NCBI GenBank assembly: GCA_002348095.1
Contig: DDYT01000049.1
Coordinates: 16,546-42,094, forward strand
From: Erysipelotrichaceae bacterium UBA2227
GTDB lineage: Bacteria > Bacillota_I > Bacilli_A > Erysipelotrichales > Erysipelotrichaceae
Length of the DNA: 25,549 nt
Direction: 5' to 3'
Below are positions 13,468 to 23,443 of the stretch, in pieces. The notes under the pieces were generated by a model. That model was not told where the DNA came from, did no database searches, and saw nothing but the letters and a program-made list of their open reading frames with translations. The first letter of the stretch is position 1; each line of letters begins with the position of its first letter. The position numbers and the translations under genes are program-made.

Positions 13468-14987
13468 CCGTGTTTAAAGTGCCGGACACCCGTCAGCACC
13501 ATCGCTATATCGTGTTTCTTGCATGCTTCGATGGACAGATCATCTTTGATCGATCCCCCGGGCTGAATGATGGCTTTTATACCAAAGCGGGCTGCCAGTT
13601 CAACCGTATCGGGCATCGGAAAGAAAGCATCGGAAGCCATGACGGCTCCTATCGCTTTTTCACCGGCTTGCTCACACGCAATCTTTGCAGCCCCGACCCG
13701 ATTGCTCTGACCGGCGCCGATACCCACGGTCATACCGTCTTTGACCAAGACGATCGCATTGCTTTTGACATGTTTGCACACTTTTTCCCCAAAAAGCAAG
13801 TCGTCCCAGTCACTGTCATTCACTGCTCCGCACACCACCTTGCAATCTTCTTTCTTAATTTCGATATCATCGGTTGTCTGAACAAGCAGACCTCCCGATA
13901 CCCGCGCACACGTCATATCAAACTTCTTCTCGAAGTCCGGATCAGTCACCAAAATGCGTACATTCTTTTTTACACTTAAGATTTCAAGTGCTTTTAAAGA
14001 GAATTTCGGGGCTAAAATGACTTCCAGGAAAAGTTCGGATAATCCCTGAGCGATCGTTTCATTGACTTCCCCGTTAAATGCCACAATACCGCCAAAGATA
14101 CTGACGGGATCGGCCTGATAGGCTTTTTGCCAAGCCACATCCAAAGTATCACCAATTCCGACGCCGCAGGGATTGGTATGCTTGACCGCGACACAACACG
14201 GCGCATCAAACTCGCGCAAAATCGCCAGTGACGCACTGGCATCCTGAATGTTGTTAAAAGACATCGCTTTGCCCTGCAGCTGATCACAATCCGCCAGAGA
14301 ATCCGGCTCACGAAAAGCCGTCCGGTAAAACGCAGCTTTCTGATGCGGGTTTTCCCCATAGCGCAAATCCGCAACCTTGGTATAGGTGTGCGTGATTTGC
14401 TCGGGAAAGTCTTCTTCCATCAGATATTGGGCAATCATCGCATCATAAGCCGCCGTCAAACGGAAAACCTTTGCGGCCATCTGACGGCGAAATTCTAATG
14501 AAGTATCTCCCTTTTCGCGTATCTGTCCGATCATTTCTTTGGCATCCGACAAGTCGCAAATCACCGTGACACCTGCATGGTTTTTCGCGGCTGAACGCAA
14601 CATCGAAGGACCGCCGATATCGATATTCTCAATGGCCTGTTCAAAAGTGCACCCTGCTTTTTTGACTGTCTGAACAAAGGGGTACAGATTGACGATGACA
14701 AAATCGATGGGAACAATATCATGAGCGATAATGGCTTCCCTGTGGTTTTCATCATCTCTTTTAAACAACAGCCCGCCATGGATCGCCGGATGTAAGGTTT
14801 TGACCCGTCCATCCAACATTTCCGGAAAATGGGTCACTTCTTCAATCGCAATCACCGGCACCCCGGCTTCTTTCAATGTTTTTAAGGTCCCTCCGGTCGA
14901 AATCAGTTCGATGTTCAACTCGTGCAGTTCTTTGGCAATCTCAACGATGCCCCGCTTGTCACTGACACTGATCAACGCCCGTCTCAT
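13464..14987 (-). CDS. purH: Bifunctional AICAR transformylase/IMP cyclohydrolase PurH
   Basis: A 507-residue two-domain protein for the last two steps to IMP. The N-terminal methylglyoxal-synthase-like cyclohydrolase domain (about 1-195) starts ALISVSDKRGIVEIAKEL and has STGGT at 30-34. The transformylase domain uses 10-formyl-tetrahydrofolate; its catalytic Lys269-His270 pair sits in VAVKHTNPCGVG. LRYGENPHQ (208-216) and the C-terminal SDAFFPMPD and IKAIIQPGGSIKDD segments complete the signature set. It overlaps purN and purD by 4 bp each. Confidence 0.97.
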   Translation of the reverse strand: MRRALISVSDKRGIVEIAKELHELNIELISTGGTLKTLKEAGVPVIAIEEVTHFPEMLDGRVKTLHPAIHGGLLFKRDDENHREAIIAHDIVPIDFVIVNLYPFVQTVKKAGCTFEQAIENIDIGGPSMLRSAAKNHAGVTVICDLSDAKEMIGQIREKGDTSLEFRRQMAAKVFRLTAAYDAMIAQYLMEEDFPEQITHTYTKVADLRYGENPHQKAAFYRTAFREPDSLADCDQLQGKAMSFNNIQDASASLAILREFDAPCCVAVKHTNPCGVGIGDTLDVAWQKAYQADPVSIFGGIVAFNGEVNETIAQGLSELFLEVILAPKFSLKALEILSVKKNVRILVTDPDFEKKFDMTCARVSGGLLVQTTDDIEIKKEDCKVVCGAVNDSDWDDLLFGEKVCKHVKSNAIVLVKDGMTVGIGAGQSNRVGAAKIACEQAGEKAIGAVMASDAFFPMPDTVELAARFGIKAIIQPGGSIKDDLSIEACKKHDIAMVLTGVRHFKHG

Positions 14988-15556
14988 ACACGTTCCTCCA
15001 ACAACAATTTCTGAATGATCGCCGGATATGTCTGATGTTCCAGCTGATGCAATCGCCGTTCAATATGATCACGATCCAATACATCCGGCTCAAAGGGTAC
15101 CTGACAAATGATTTCCCCGGAATCCATGCCTTCATCAACGTAATGAATCGTGATTCCATATATTTTTTCATTTTTATCCAATGCCTGACCGACCGCATCC
15201 AACCCGCGATACTTCGGCAACAGCGACGGATGAATATTGACGATGTGATGCGGATATGCGTGAATCACCTCCGGCGACAGCAAACGCATATACCCCGCCA
15301 GAATCAGCCAGTCGGCCTGCCATTGCCGGCATTGATTCAATATTGCTTCATCCATCTCTTCTTTGATCAGAAAGTTCTTGCGCTCAAACAGTGCTATCGG
15401 AATATAATTGATGCGGGCACGCTCGATTGCATAGGCCTTTGGATTATCACAAATCAGTCCCACGATGTTGGCTTGCAGCCGTCCGTGTTTCACCGAATCG
15501 ATGATTGCCTGGAAATTCGATCCGAAACCGGAAGCAAATACGACGATATTCTTCAT
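14984..15556 (-). CDS. purN: Folate-dependent GAR transformylase PurN
   Basis: A 190-residue enzyme that formylates GAR from 10-formyl-tetrahydrofolate (third step). The phosphate loop ASGFGSNFQAI is at residues 8-18. The catalytic Asn and His are in IVNIHPSLLP (about 103-112) and the catalytic Asp in VDEGMDSGEI (about 140-149). No ATP/formate-dependent purT is present, so this is the only GAR transformylase seen here. It overlaps both neighbours by 4 bp. Confidence 0.96.
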   Translation of the reverse strand: MKNIVVFASGFGSNFQAIIDSVKHGRLQANIVGLICDNPKAYAIERARINYIPIALFERKNFLIKEEMDEAILNQCRQWQADWLILAGYMRLLSPEVIHAYPHHIVNIHPSLLPKYRGLDAVGQALDKNEKIYGITIHYVDEGMDSGEIICQVPFEPDVLDRDHIERRLHQLEHQTYPAIIQKLLLEERV

Positions 15557-16572
15557 TTGATGACCACTCCTTGTGTATCTGTGATTTCACCGATCACATA
15601 CGGATGCTCGTGATGCGATTTCAGATATTCCATGACTTCATCAACATCCTTCGGATCCACCATCAGCATCATCCCGATGCCCATATTGAACACCTGATAC
15701 ATCTGTTCTTCTTCGATGCGACCCAAATCCTGAAGATAGGTAAATATCGGCGGGATTGGCCAGGTGCCTTTATGGATCAGAATGCCCTGATCGTCCTGGA
15801 TACAGCGCGGCGCATTTTCAATAAATCCACCCCCTGTAATATGTGCAATCCCATGAATCTTGCTTTGTTCAATCAGCGGCAAGACAGCACGGACATAAAT
15901 CCGGGTCGGTGTTAACAGTGTTTCACCTAAGGTGGCTTCTCCGAACTTCATCATCGGATCCAGAGCATGATCTTTAAACAGGATTTTCCGCACCAGACTG
16001 AACCCGTTGGAATGCAGGCCGGAACTGGCCAGACCGATGATGACATCTCCGATGTGCACATGCGAAGGCAGTATCAATTTACTCTTTTCTGCCACACCGA
16101 CACAGAATCCTGCAATATCATATTCATCTTTCGAATACATATCCGGCATTTCCGCGGTTTCTCCGCCAATCAAGGCACAATTGGCCGTAAAACATCCGTC
16201 CGCAACCCCTTTGACAATCGCTTCGATCGTATCGGGATTGTTTTTTCCGATGGCGATATAATCCAAGAAGAACAAGGGCTGAGCCCCCTGAGCCAGGATA
16301 TCATTGACACACATCGCCACTGCATCGATACCGATGGTATCATGCTTTCCGGTCATAAACGCAATTTTCAGTTTGGTTCCGACTCCGTCGGTTCCGCTGA
16401 TGAGCACCGGCTCTGACACATTCAGCCGGGTCAGATCAAACAGACCGCCAAACGATCCGATGTTATCCATCATTCCCAACCGCCGGGTCCGCTCGATATG
16501 CGGTCGGATCCGACTGACCGACTCATAACCCGCCTGAAGATTCACGCCTGATTTAGCATAATGTTCACTCAT
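15553..16572 (-). CDS. purM: AIR synthetase PurM
   Basis: A 339-residue ATP-dependent cyclo-ligase that closes FGAM to 5-aminoimidazole ribotide. Signatures include the N-terminal YAKSGVNLQAGYE, ISGTDGVGTKLKIAF (about 58-72), AVAMCVNDILAQGAQPLFFLD (about 84-104, the metal/ATP region), ALIGGETAEMPDMY and ITGGGFIENAPR. AGGAGG lies in the 11-nt gap after purF, the only non-overlapping junction in the first half of the operon apart from the purL/purC boundary. PurM and the PurL synthetase domain are homologous, and they act consecutively. Confidence 0.97.
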   Translation of the reverse strand: MSEHYAKSGVNLQAGYESVSRIRPHIERTRRLGMMDNIGSFGGLFDLTRLNVSEPVLISGTDGVGTKLKIAFMTGKHDTIGIDAVAMCVNDILAQGAQPLFFLDYIAIGKNNPDTIEAIVKGVADGCFTANCALIGGETAEMPDMYSKDEYDIAGFCVGVAEKSKLILPSHVHIGDVIIGLASSGLHSNGFSLVRKILFKDHALDPMMKFGEATLGETLLTPTRIYVRAVLPLIEQSKIHGIAHITGGGFIENAPRCIQDDQGILIHKGTWPIPPIFTYLQDLGRIEEEQMYQVFNMGIGMMLMVDPKDVDEVMEYLKSHHEHPYVIGEITDTQGVVIK

Positions 16573-16583
16573 AAGGTTTCCTC

Positions 16584-17990
16584 CTAGAACTTTCCGTCTT
16601 TATTGGCTTGTTCAATGTCTTCATACAAATGGGTCGGGTACTGTTTCGTGAAGCAGGCATGACAGAAGGTCCGGCCGCCCAACGCTTCCCTTAATCCTTC
16701 CATCGACAGAAAAGCCAGGCTGTCCGCCCCAATCAATTTTCTCAACTCTTCTACGGAGTGAGTCGCGCTGATCAGTTCTTCGATGGTTGACGTATCGACT
16801 CCGTAAAAGCACGGAGCAATGATCGGTGGCGATGCAATGCGCATATGCACTTCCTTCGCCCCCATGTCTTTGAGCATCGAAACGATTTTCATCGACGTCG
16901 TACCTCTTACAATCGAATCATCAATCAAAATGACCCGCTGACCCGCAATCACGCTGCGCACCGGAGCCAGTTTCATCTTGACCCCTTTCTCACGCAACGC
17001 CTGCGAAGGTTCAATAAACGTCCGGCCGCTGTACTTATTCTTGATCAGACCCATCTCATAAGGAATACCGCTGGCCTCCGCATATCCGCTGGCCGCTGAT
17101 AAGGAAGAGTCCGGCACCCCGATGACGATATCGGCTTCGACCGGTGCTTCCTTCGCCAGGATACGCCCGCACGCTTTGCGCGAGCGATGGACATTGAGCC
17201 CGAGCAGATCACTGTCGGGACGGGAGAAATAAATATATTCCATCGCGCAGATTTTCTCTTCGATATCCGGCGAGTAACTGTCGGAAGTGATTCCGTTTTG
17301 ATCGATGATGACGATTTCACCGGGCAATACATCCCGGACAAAGGTTGCTCCGACCGCATCGAGCGCACACGTCTCGCTGGCCACCACAAATCCGCCGTTA
17401 AATTTTCCGATCGACAGCGGTCGCAGTCCGTGTTTATCGCGCATCGCATACAGCCTGTCCCTGGTTAAAAGCAGAAAAGCAAAGGCCCCTTCCAGATAGA
17501 TCAGTGCTTCTTTGATCGCGCACAGACGGTCCTTGCGGGTTTCACGTTGGATCAGATGCGCCAGAATTTCGGAGTCGGAGGAGCTCTGAAAGATACTGCC
17601 GCTGCGCTCAAGGCGGTGCTTGAGCTGTCGGGAATTGATAATATTGCCGTTGTGGCACAGGGCGAAATCACCGCCGCCGTGACGAAACAGAAACGGCTGA
17701 ACATTCAACAGACCCCCGCCTCCGGAGGTTGAATAGCGGACATGGCCGATGGCATGATGACCGGTCAGCTTTTTCAGTACGGGTTCCGGAAAGACGAAGC
17801 GCACATTGCCCTCATTTTTCACGCCGAGCAGCCGTATCTCATCACTGACCACGATCCCAGCCCCTTCCTGACCGCGGTGCTGAAGGGCATGCAAACCGTA
17901 ATACGTCAGTTCGGCAGCATCGTGGATGTTATAAACACCGAACACCCCGCATTCTTCATGAAGTTCACGCTCAAACATCATCTCAGTCAT
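16584..17990 (-). CDS. purF: Amidophosphoribosyltransferase PurF, Fe-S type
   Basis: A 468-residue enzyme that commits PRPP to purines by transferring the amide nitrogen of glutamine. Cys14 in EECGVFGVY is the N-terminal nucleophile, exposed after removal of a 13-residue propeptide as in B. subtilis. Four cysteines, 248, 394, 443 and 446, match the ligands of the 4Fe-4S cluster that makes such enzymes oxygen-labile. The PRPP loop VILIDDSIVRGTT is at 353-365. I chose ATG 17990, behind GAGG, which overlaps purC by 8 bp; the frame is open 225 nt further upstream but that DNA is purC. Feedback by AMP and GMP is usual in the family. Confidence 0.97.
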   Translation of the reverse strand: MTEMMFERELHEECGVFGVYNIHDAAELTYYGLHALQHRGQEGAGIVVSDEIRLLGVKNEGNVRFVFPEPVLKKLTGHHAIGHVRYSTSGGGGLLNVQPFLFRHGGGDFALCHNGNIINSRQLKHRLERSGSIFQSSSDSEILAHLIQRETRKDRLCAIKEALIYLEGAFAFLLLTRDRLYAMRDKHGLRPLSIGKFNGGFVVASETCALDAVGATFVRDVLPGEIVIIDQNGITSDSYSPDIEEKICAMEYIYFSRPDSDLLGLNVHRSRKACGRILAKEAPVEADIVIGVPDSSLSAASGYAEASGIPYEMGLIKNKYSGRTFIEPSQALREKGVKMKLAPVRSVIAGQRVILIDDSIVRGTTSMKIVSMLKDMGAKEVHMRIASPPIIAPCFYGVDTSTIEELISATHSVEELRKLIGADSLAFLSMEGLREALGGRTFCHACFTKQYPTHLYEDIEQANKDGKF

Positions 17991-18702
17991 GATAAACCTC
18001 GGATAAGCGATTGAATATTTCCTGATAAGCATCTTCGACATTGCCCAAATCCCGGCGGAAACGGTCTTTATCGAGTTTCTTCCCAGTCTGCTTATCCCAC
18101 AGACGGCAGGAATCCGGCGAGATCTCATCGGCGAGGATGACGGTACCGTCGGGCAGCTTGCCAAATTCGATTTTGAAATCGACCAAAGTGATGCCGATGC
18201 GATCAAACAAATCAATGAGTAAACGATTGATGGATAAGGTCAGACGTTTGACCGTACGTAATTCTTCTTCAGTGATAAACCCCAAGGCCATCGCATGATC
18301 TTCGTTGATCAGCGGATCGCCCAGCTCATCATTTTTATAGCAGAGCTCGTAAATCGGTTTAGCGGATGGGGTTCCCTCTTCAATGTCCAGACGCTTGGCC
18401 ATCGATCCGGCAATGATGTTTCGGACGATGACTTCCAACGGAAAAATCTGAACTTTGTAGCACAGCTGTTCGCGGTCGTTGAGCGTTTCGATGTAATGCG
18501 TCGGTATGCCGTGGCGGTGCAGCTGATGGAAAAGGATCGTTGAGATCTGATTGTTCAATGTGCCTTTGTTGGTGATTTGCGCTTTTTTCACGCCGTTGAA
18601 TGCGGTCGCATCGTCTTTGAATCGCATGATGTACGCATCCTCTCTATCACAAGTATACAGTTGTTTGGCTTTTCCTTCATAAATCATTTGTTTCTTTTCC
18701 AT
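17983..18702 (-). CDS. purC: SAICAR synthetase PurC
   Basis: A 239-residue ATP-dependent ligase adding aspartate to CAIR. Signatures: MIYEGKAKQLY (6-16), RFKDDATAFNG, the central LEVIVRNIIAGSMAKR (about 90-105), LVDFKIEFGKL (about 175) and ILADEISPDSCRLWD (about 190). Start choice is open between ATG 18702, ATG 18705 and GTG 18711; AAAGGTGA from the purL end fits the ATGs best, and MEKKQMIYEGKAK is a typical beginning. Its 3' end overlaps purF by 8 bp. Confidence 0.96.
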   Translation of the reverse strand: MEKKQMIYEGKAKQLYTCDREDAYIMRFKDDATAFNGVKKAQITNKGTLNNQISTILFHQLHRHGIPTHYIETLNDREQLCYKVQIFPLEVIVRNIIAGSMAKRLDIEEGTPSAKPIYELCYKNDELGDPLINEDHAMALGFITEEELRTVKRLTLSINRLLIDLFDRIGITLVDFKIEFGKLPDGTVILADEISPDSCRLWDKQTGKKLDKDRFRRDLGNVEDAYQEIFNRLSEVYHD

Positions 18703-18707
18703 CATTT

Positions 18708-21700
18708 TCACCTTTTCTTAAAGTAACTGATCCCGTTTTCAAACAACGGGATGTCCCGGATACCCGGAATATTCTGATATAAGTCATTGGTTACGCGTTC
18801 GGTGTGTCCCATCTTGCCAAGGATATGACCGCATGGGGATAGCAGTCCTTCGATCGCCATGACCGATCCGTTGAGATTGACGCTTGGGTCCATGGTGCTT
18901 CGGCCGGTTTCATCGCACATCTGAAAGGCGATTTGACCGTGGTGAATCCAGTGGTCCACCTGCTTGGATGAGGCCATCAACCGGCCTTCACCATGACTGA
19001 ACGGAACTTTGATGATGTCGTCACCGATATTTCTGAGCCAGGGAGAGCGCTCGGATACGCGTCGGGTCGTGGCTATCGTGCTGATATGACGGCCGATCAC
19101 GTTGGTCGTCTGGGTCGCATCCTCAAAGCTCAGATCCAAGATTTTGCCATAGGGGAGCAGCCCGCTTTTGATCAGTGCCTGAAATCCGTTGCATATCCCG
19201 ATAATCAGTCCTTTGCGCAAAAGCAAGCGTTCAACGGCAGCTTTGACCTGTTCGTTTTTGAGGATATTGACGATGAATTTGGCACTGCCATCCGGTTCAT
19301 CGCCCATCGAGAATCCGCCGGGCAACGCCAGGATATGTGCCTGATCCAGTTGTCTGCACAGCTGATCGATAGAACTAGCCAAATCTTCTTTCGTGAGGTT
19401 TCGGATGATGACCAATTCGGTCCTACCGCCGGCTTTTTCAAAGGCCCGGGCTGTATCAGTTTCACAGTTGGTTCCGGGAAATACCGGTATGACCACACGG
19501 ACGTCATCCACCGGATCGTAGGGATAGGGTTCAATCTCCCCAGAGATACAGGGCAACGTCACATCCGTATCTTCTGCGGTATGTCGGATTGGATAGAGAA
19601 ATTCCAGTCCGCTTGTATAGGCCTTAAGTACATCCAATCGATCCAGTTCAATTGAGCTAAATGTCAAAGATTCACCGAGGGTGCCCAGCTCGATCGCTCC
19701 GGGGATGTAATCTTTGCTTTCCACCACCAGACTGCCCACATAGTTTTTTGTTAAGTCAACCCCCGTCTGAACGTTGATTCCCAGATCATTGCCCGCAAGC
19801 ATGGCAATGATGGTCGCAAAGAGTGATTCTTGGACAACGGATGCACTCAAGACCGATCCCGAATCTCTCATTGTCCGGAAAGTTTCGTATTTCCGTTTCG
19901 CATCTTCCAGATCGAAACTTCCGTCATCTTTGCGATTAACTTCGATCAGATAGAGCTTGTTTCCCTTTTGTTTCGCTTCACTGGATATGACATTACGGAC
20001 GTCGGTCGTTGCGCAGGCGAAGCTGACTAATGTCGGCAGGACATCCAACTGTTTAAAAGATCCGGACATGCTGTCTTTTCCGCCGATGGCCGGCCGGCCG
20101 AAGGCTTTCTGTACGGACAGTGCTCCAAGCAAAGCACTCACAACCTCTCCCCACTGCGAGGAATTTCTCAGTTTCGGGAAGTATTCCTGAAAGGAGAAGA
20201 AGATATCTTTGATATTTCCGCCTACCGCCAGGACTTTAGCAATGCTTTCCAAAACGGCGCCCTGTGCACTGACAAACATGTTCCCTTCGCTTAGCGCAGG
20301 GATAAAGCCGTAGGTCAAGATGGAAGCGGTCGATGTTTCGCCCGTAGTTACCGGTATTTTGGACACGCTGGCCATGGCTGGGGTCAGCTGATGTTTTCCG
20401 CCCAACGGTGCCAGCACGGTCAGGGCGTTGATGGTTGAGTCAAAGCGTTCGATCAGTCCTTTTTGAGAGGTGACATTGAGGGAGTTGAGGTGTTGATATG
20501 CCCATGATTCATTAAAGCATTCAGACTTGTCCTCCGTAGATTGTGAGGATAGTTTGGCTGTGGCGTGTTGTCGGACGCCGTGGGTATCGATCAGCCGGCG
20601 GTCCAGATCCACGACCGTTGAATCCTGATATTTCATGGTCAGCCGGTGTGTGTCCGTGACTTTCGCGACGACGGTGGCTTCCAGGTTTTCATCTCTGGCA
20701 AACGTCAGAAACGTTTCGACATCGTTAACATCAAGGACCACGGCCATGCGTTCCTGACTTTCACTGATGGCCAGTTCAGTGGCGTTAAGACCTTCATATT
20801 TCGTGGGGATCAACGACAAGTCAATGTCCAGTCCCTGCGCAAGCTCTCCAATAGCGACACTCACACCCCCAGCCCCAAAATCATTGCACTTTTTGATCAT
20901 CGTGCTGACCTGAGGATTTCGAAACAGTCGTTGGATCTTGCGTTCTTCCACCGCATTGCCCTTTTGTACCTGAGCGGCACAGGTCAGTAAGCTCGAACTG
21001 TCATGTTCGATCGATGATCCGGTGGCTCCGCCGATTCCGTCCCGCCCGGTTCGTCCGCCCAAAAGGACAATGACATCGCCTGCGATAGGAGTCAGCCGCT
21101 TCACATGTTCGGCTTTGACGGCACCAACTACGGCTCCCAGTTCCAAATGTTTGGCAACATAACGGGGATGATAGATTTCTTTGACGGTCGTGGTCGCTAC
21201 TCCGACCTGATTGCCATAACCGCTGTTTCCAGCGGTGGCTTTGACGGCGATCACGCGTTGTGGCAGTTTGTCCGGCAATGTATCCTTGATTTCTTCTTTG
21301 ATATTCCCGCAACCGCTGATGCGCATGGCCTGATACACATACGCCCTTCCGCTCAACGGGTCGCGAATGGCTCCGCCAATACAGGTGGATGCACCGCCGT
21401 ACGGTTCGATTTCGGTGGGGTGATTGTGGGTTTCGTTTTTAAACTGAAGCAGCCACGCTTCTTCCCCATGGTCTGTCTGTATATTGATTTTTACGGAGCA
21501 GGCATTGACTTCATCGCTGATCTCCACCCGCGGATCGCTGAGTGCTTTCGCAAAAATCGTGGCGATGTCCATCAGGGTTTCCGGGCGGTGGTTGCGATGA
21601 GTGACCGTTCTCAACTGACGATAATCGCTCAGGGCTTTTTCTATGACCGGTTTCAACGGCCCCTCTTCCACCCGGATGTCATCGAGGACCGTCTCAAAGG

Positions 21701-22364
21701 TGGTATGCCGGCAGTGGTCGGACCAGTAGGTGTCGAGCACTTTAAATTCCGTACGGGTCGGATCGCGTGTTTCATTTTCATTGAAAAAATGTTGGATCAG
21801 ACGGATGTCATCGAGGGACATCGCAGCAGATTCTTGATTCAGAAAGAGTAGAAGCTGCTCTTCGGTGAACTCGCGAAAACCGCGGATCGCTCCTTCATCC
21901 CTAGTTTCATCTTCGATGACGATGTCCTGACTCAGATCTTTCTGACGTGATTCGATCGGATTGATCCAAAAGCGGATAAATGCCGCGATTTCAGATTCAC
22001 TCAATTCTTTGTCAAACATGGCAACTTCAAACGTCTTGACGATCGCTTGGGTGTCGGCGTCGATCAGACGTAAGCACTGCTGGGCACTGTCGGCGCGCTG
22101 ATCGTACTGTCCGGGCAGCGGTTCTTTCACGATGACCGATCCGAAAACTTCCGGCAGACGGGTATAGACGATGTCGGTCATCGGTTCACTGAACACCCGG
22201 GTGATCGCGATATCGAGATAGCTTTCATCAAGATGGCGCAGATCATAACCTTTGAGGACCGTAACATCGGAATCGATCATCAGCTGATGGCGGACGCTGT
22301 CGCTCAGGGCTGCGGAAAGCGCGTCGACATCCGTTCTTTTTTGTACAAACAGACGAAACTTCAT
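18708..22364 (-). CDS. purL: One-chain FGAM synthetase PurL (synthetase fused to glutaminase)
   Basis: A 1218-residue fusion that makes FGAM from FGAR, glutamine and ATP. Order: N-terminal PurS-like region (about 1-150), linker with DTYWSDHCRHTTF near 215, first AIR-synthetase-like half with ETHNHPTEIEPYGGAST, GGRTGRDGIGGATGSS, second half with GRPAIGGKDSMSGSF, and a C-terminal PurQ-type amidotransferase from about 960 (VFPGTNCETDTARAFEKAGG). Its nucleophile is Cys1058 (GICNGFQ) with His1124 and Glu1126 in SHGEGR. The one-chain, about 1220-residue form resembles the Clostridia-type PurL and explains the lack of purS and purQ. It overlaps purK by 4 bp; GGAGGA precedes its ATG. Confidence 0.97.
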   Translation of the reverse strand: MKFRLFVQKRTDVDALSAALSDSVRHQLMIDSDVTVLKGYDLRHLDESYLDIAITRVFSEPMTDIVYTRLPEVFGSVIVKEPLPGQYDQRADSAQQCLRLIDADTQAIVKTFEVAMFDKELSESEIAAFIRFWINPIESRQKDLSQDIVIEDETRDEGAIRGFREFTEEQLLLFLNQESAAMSLDDIRLIQHFFNENETRDPTRTEFKVLDTYWSDHCRHTTFETVLDDIRVEEGPLKPVIEKALSDYRQLRTVTHRNHRPETLMDIATIFAKALSDPRVEISDEVNACSVKINIQTDHGEEAWLLQFKNETHNHPTEIEPYGGASTCIGGAIRDPLSGRAYVYQAMRISGCGNIKEEIKDTLPDKLPQRVIAVKATAGNSGYGNQVGVATTTVKEIYHPRYVAKHLELGAVVGAVKAEHVKRLTPIAGDVIVLLGGRTGRDGIGGATGSSIEHDSSSLLTCAAQVQKGNAVEERKIQRLFRNPQVSTMIKKCNDFGAGGVSVAIGELAQGLDIDLSLIPTKYEGLNATELAISESQERMAVVLDVNDVETFLTFARDENLEATVVAKVTDTHRLTMKYQDSTVVDLDRRLIDTHGVRQHATAKLSSQSTEDKSECFNESWAYQHLNSLNVTSQKGLIERFDSTINALTVLAPLGGKHQLTPAMASVSKIPVTTGETSTASILTYGFIPALSEGNMFVSAQGAVLESIAKVLAVGGNIKDIFFSFQEYFPKLRNSSQWGEVVSALLGALSVQKAFGRPAIGGKDSMSGSFKQLDVLPTLVSFACATTDVRNVISSEAKQKGNKLYLIEVNRKDDGSFDLEDAKRKYETFRTMRDSGSVLSASVVQESLFATIIAMLAGNDLGINVQTGVDLTKNYVGSLVVESKDYIPGAIELGTLGESLTFSSIELDRLDVLKAYTSGLEFLYPIRHTAEDTDVTLPCISGEIEPYPYDPVDDVRVVIPVFPGTNCETDTARAFEKAGGRTELVIIRNLTKEDLASSIDQLCRQLDQAHILALPGGFSMGDEPDGSAKFIVNILKNEQVKAAVERLLLRKGLIIGICNGFQALIKSGLLPYGKILDLSFEDATQTTNVIGRHISTIATTRRVSERSPWLRNIGDDIIKVPFSHGEGRLMASSKQVDHWIHHGQIAFQMCDETGRSTMDPSVNLNGSVMAIEGLLSPCGHILGKMGHTERVTNDLYQNIPGIRDIPLFENGISYFKKR

Positions 22365-23443
22365 TTCGACATCCTCCAGCGCTCAACCAAAGCTTTCATC
22401 TCAATCGCATCCGATGTGGCCAGTGTGACATGTCCCATCTTCCGGTTAAAGCGGTTCTCTTTTTTCCCATACCAGTGAATATAGACATGTTCATCCGGCT
22501 GGGCAGCGTATTTGCTTAAAACTTCGGCCACATGCTGTCCCAGGATGTTGAACATGACTCCCGGTCGCAATAGGGTCGGCGAAGTGCAGGGTTGTGACGT
22601 GATCGCGGCGATATGCAGGTCAAACTGACTGAAATCCGCACATTCGATGGTCAGGTGCGCACTGTTGTGCGGGCGAGGCGCAAACTCGTTGAATATCACA
22701 TCGTCACCGCGCACAAACATCTCAACGGCCAAAACACCGATATAGTTGAGCTGATCCGCGATGGTGATGGCGGCTTCGATGGCTTTGTCTTTCACGGATG
22801 CATTTATTTCGCAGGGGATCACGGTTTTCCGCAGTATACCTTTTTCATGAACGTTTTCAAAGGGCGGATATGCGACGGTGCCGTCTTTAAACCGGGCAAC
22901 GACCACCGAGATTTCCCGGTCATAGTCGATGAAGTCTTCGGCGATGTATTCCCCAGGAAATTCCAGTTTGATTTCATTGAGGTCTTCGATGTCCCGAATC
23001 AGCCACTGGCCTTTTCCGTCATAGCCAAACCGGCAGGTTTTGATCAGGGTCGGAAAGCGGGTGATCGGATACAGATCCGCATCGCTTTTGATACGGATAA
23101 ACTCCGGCACATTTAAGCCAAGCTTTTGGGCAAATTTCTTTTCTTTATAGCGATGTTGGGAGACGGTCAAAGCTTCGCTTCCCTGCGGAAACTTCTCCCC
23201 AAACTTCTCTACCAGCTGAGCATCCGCATTTTCAAATTCATAGGTCATGACATCACAGCGCGATGCCATGGTTGCGATGGCTTGTTCATCGGTGTATTTG
23301 GCACAGATAAACTCATCCGCGATACTGACACATGGGCACTGATCATCCGGATCCACGACAATGATCCGATGTCCCATTTTCTTTGCGGCTTGGGCCATCA
23401 TCAGTCCCAACTGACCGCCACCCAAAATTCCGATGGTACTCAT
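22361..23443 (-). CDS. purK: N5-CAIR synthetase PurK
   Basis: A 360-residue ATP-grasp enzyme making N5-carboxyaminoimidazole ribotide from AIR, bicarbonate and ATP. Signatures: IGILGGGQLGLMMAQAA (4-20), VTYEFEN-like DVMTYEFEN near 65, KTCRFGYDGKGQWLI near 135-150, the FIDYDREISVVVAR segment and NEFAPRPHNSAHLTIEC near 270, which holds the metal and phosphate contacts. Its presence tells that PurE here is the class I mutase. It overlaps purE and purL by 4 bp each. Confidence 0.97.
   Translation of the reverse strand: MSTIGILGGGQLGLMMAQAAKKMGHRIIVVDPDDQCPCVSIADEFICAKYTDEQAIATMASRCDVMTYEFENADAQLVEKFGEKFPQGSEALTVSQHRYKEKKFAQKLGLNVPEFIRIKSDADLYPITRFPTLIKTCRFGYDGKGQWLIRDIEDLNEIKLEFPGEYIAEDFIDYDREISVVVARFKDGTVAYPPFENVHEKGILRKTVIPCEINASVKDKAIEAAITIADQLNYIGVLAVEMFVRGDDVIFNEFAPRPHNSAHLTIECADFSQFDLHIAAITSQPCTSPTLLRPGVMFNILGQHVAEVLSKYAAQPDEHVYIHWYGKKENRFNRKMGHVTLATSDAIEMKALVERWRMSK

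Noticed and set aside
17991..18215. N-terminal extension of PurF
   Set aside because: The extension is purC sequence in another frame, and the ribosome site and propeptide-plus-Cys arrangement fix the start at 17990.
21105..21851. Long open frame on the plus strand within purL (also 12910-13566 within purD and other antisense frames)
   Set aside because: They lie entirely inside well-supported genes, have no ribosome sites and no recognisable protein features.
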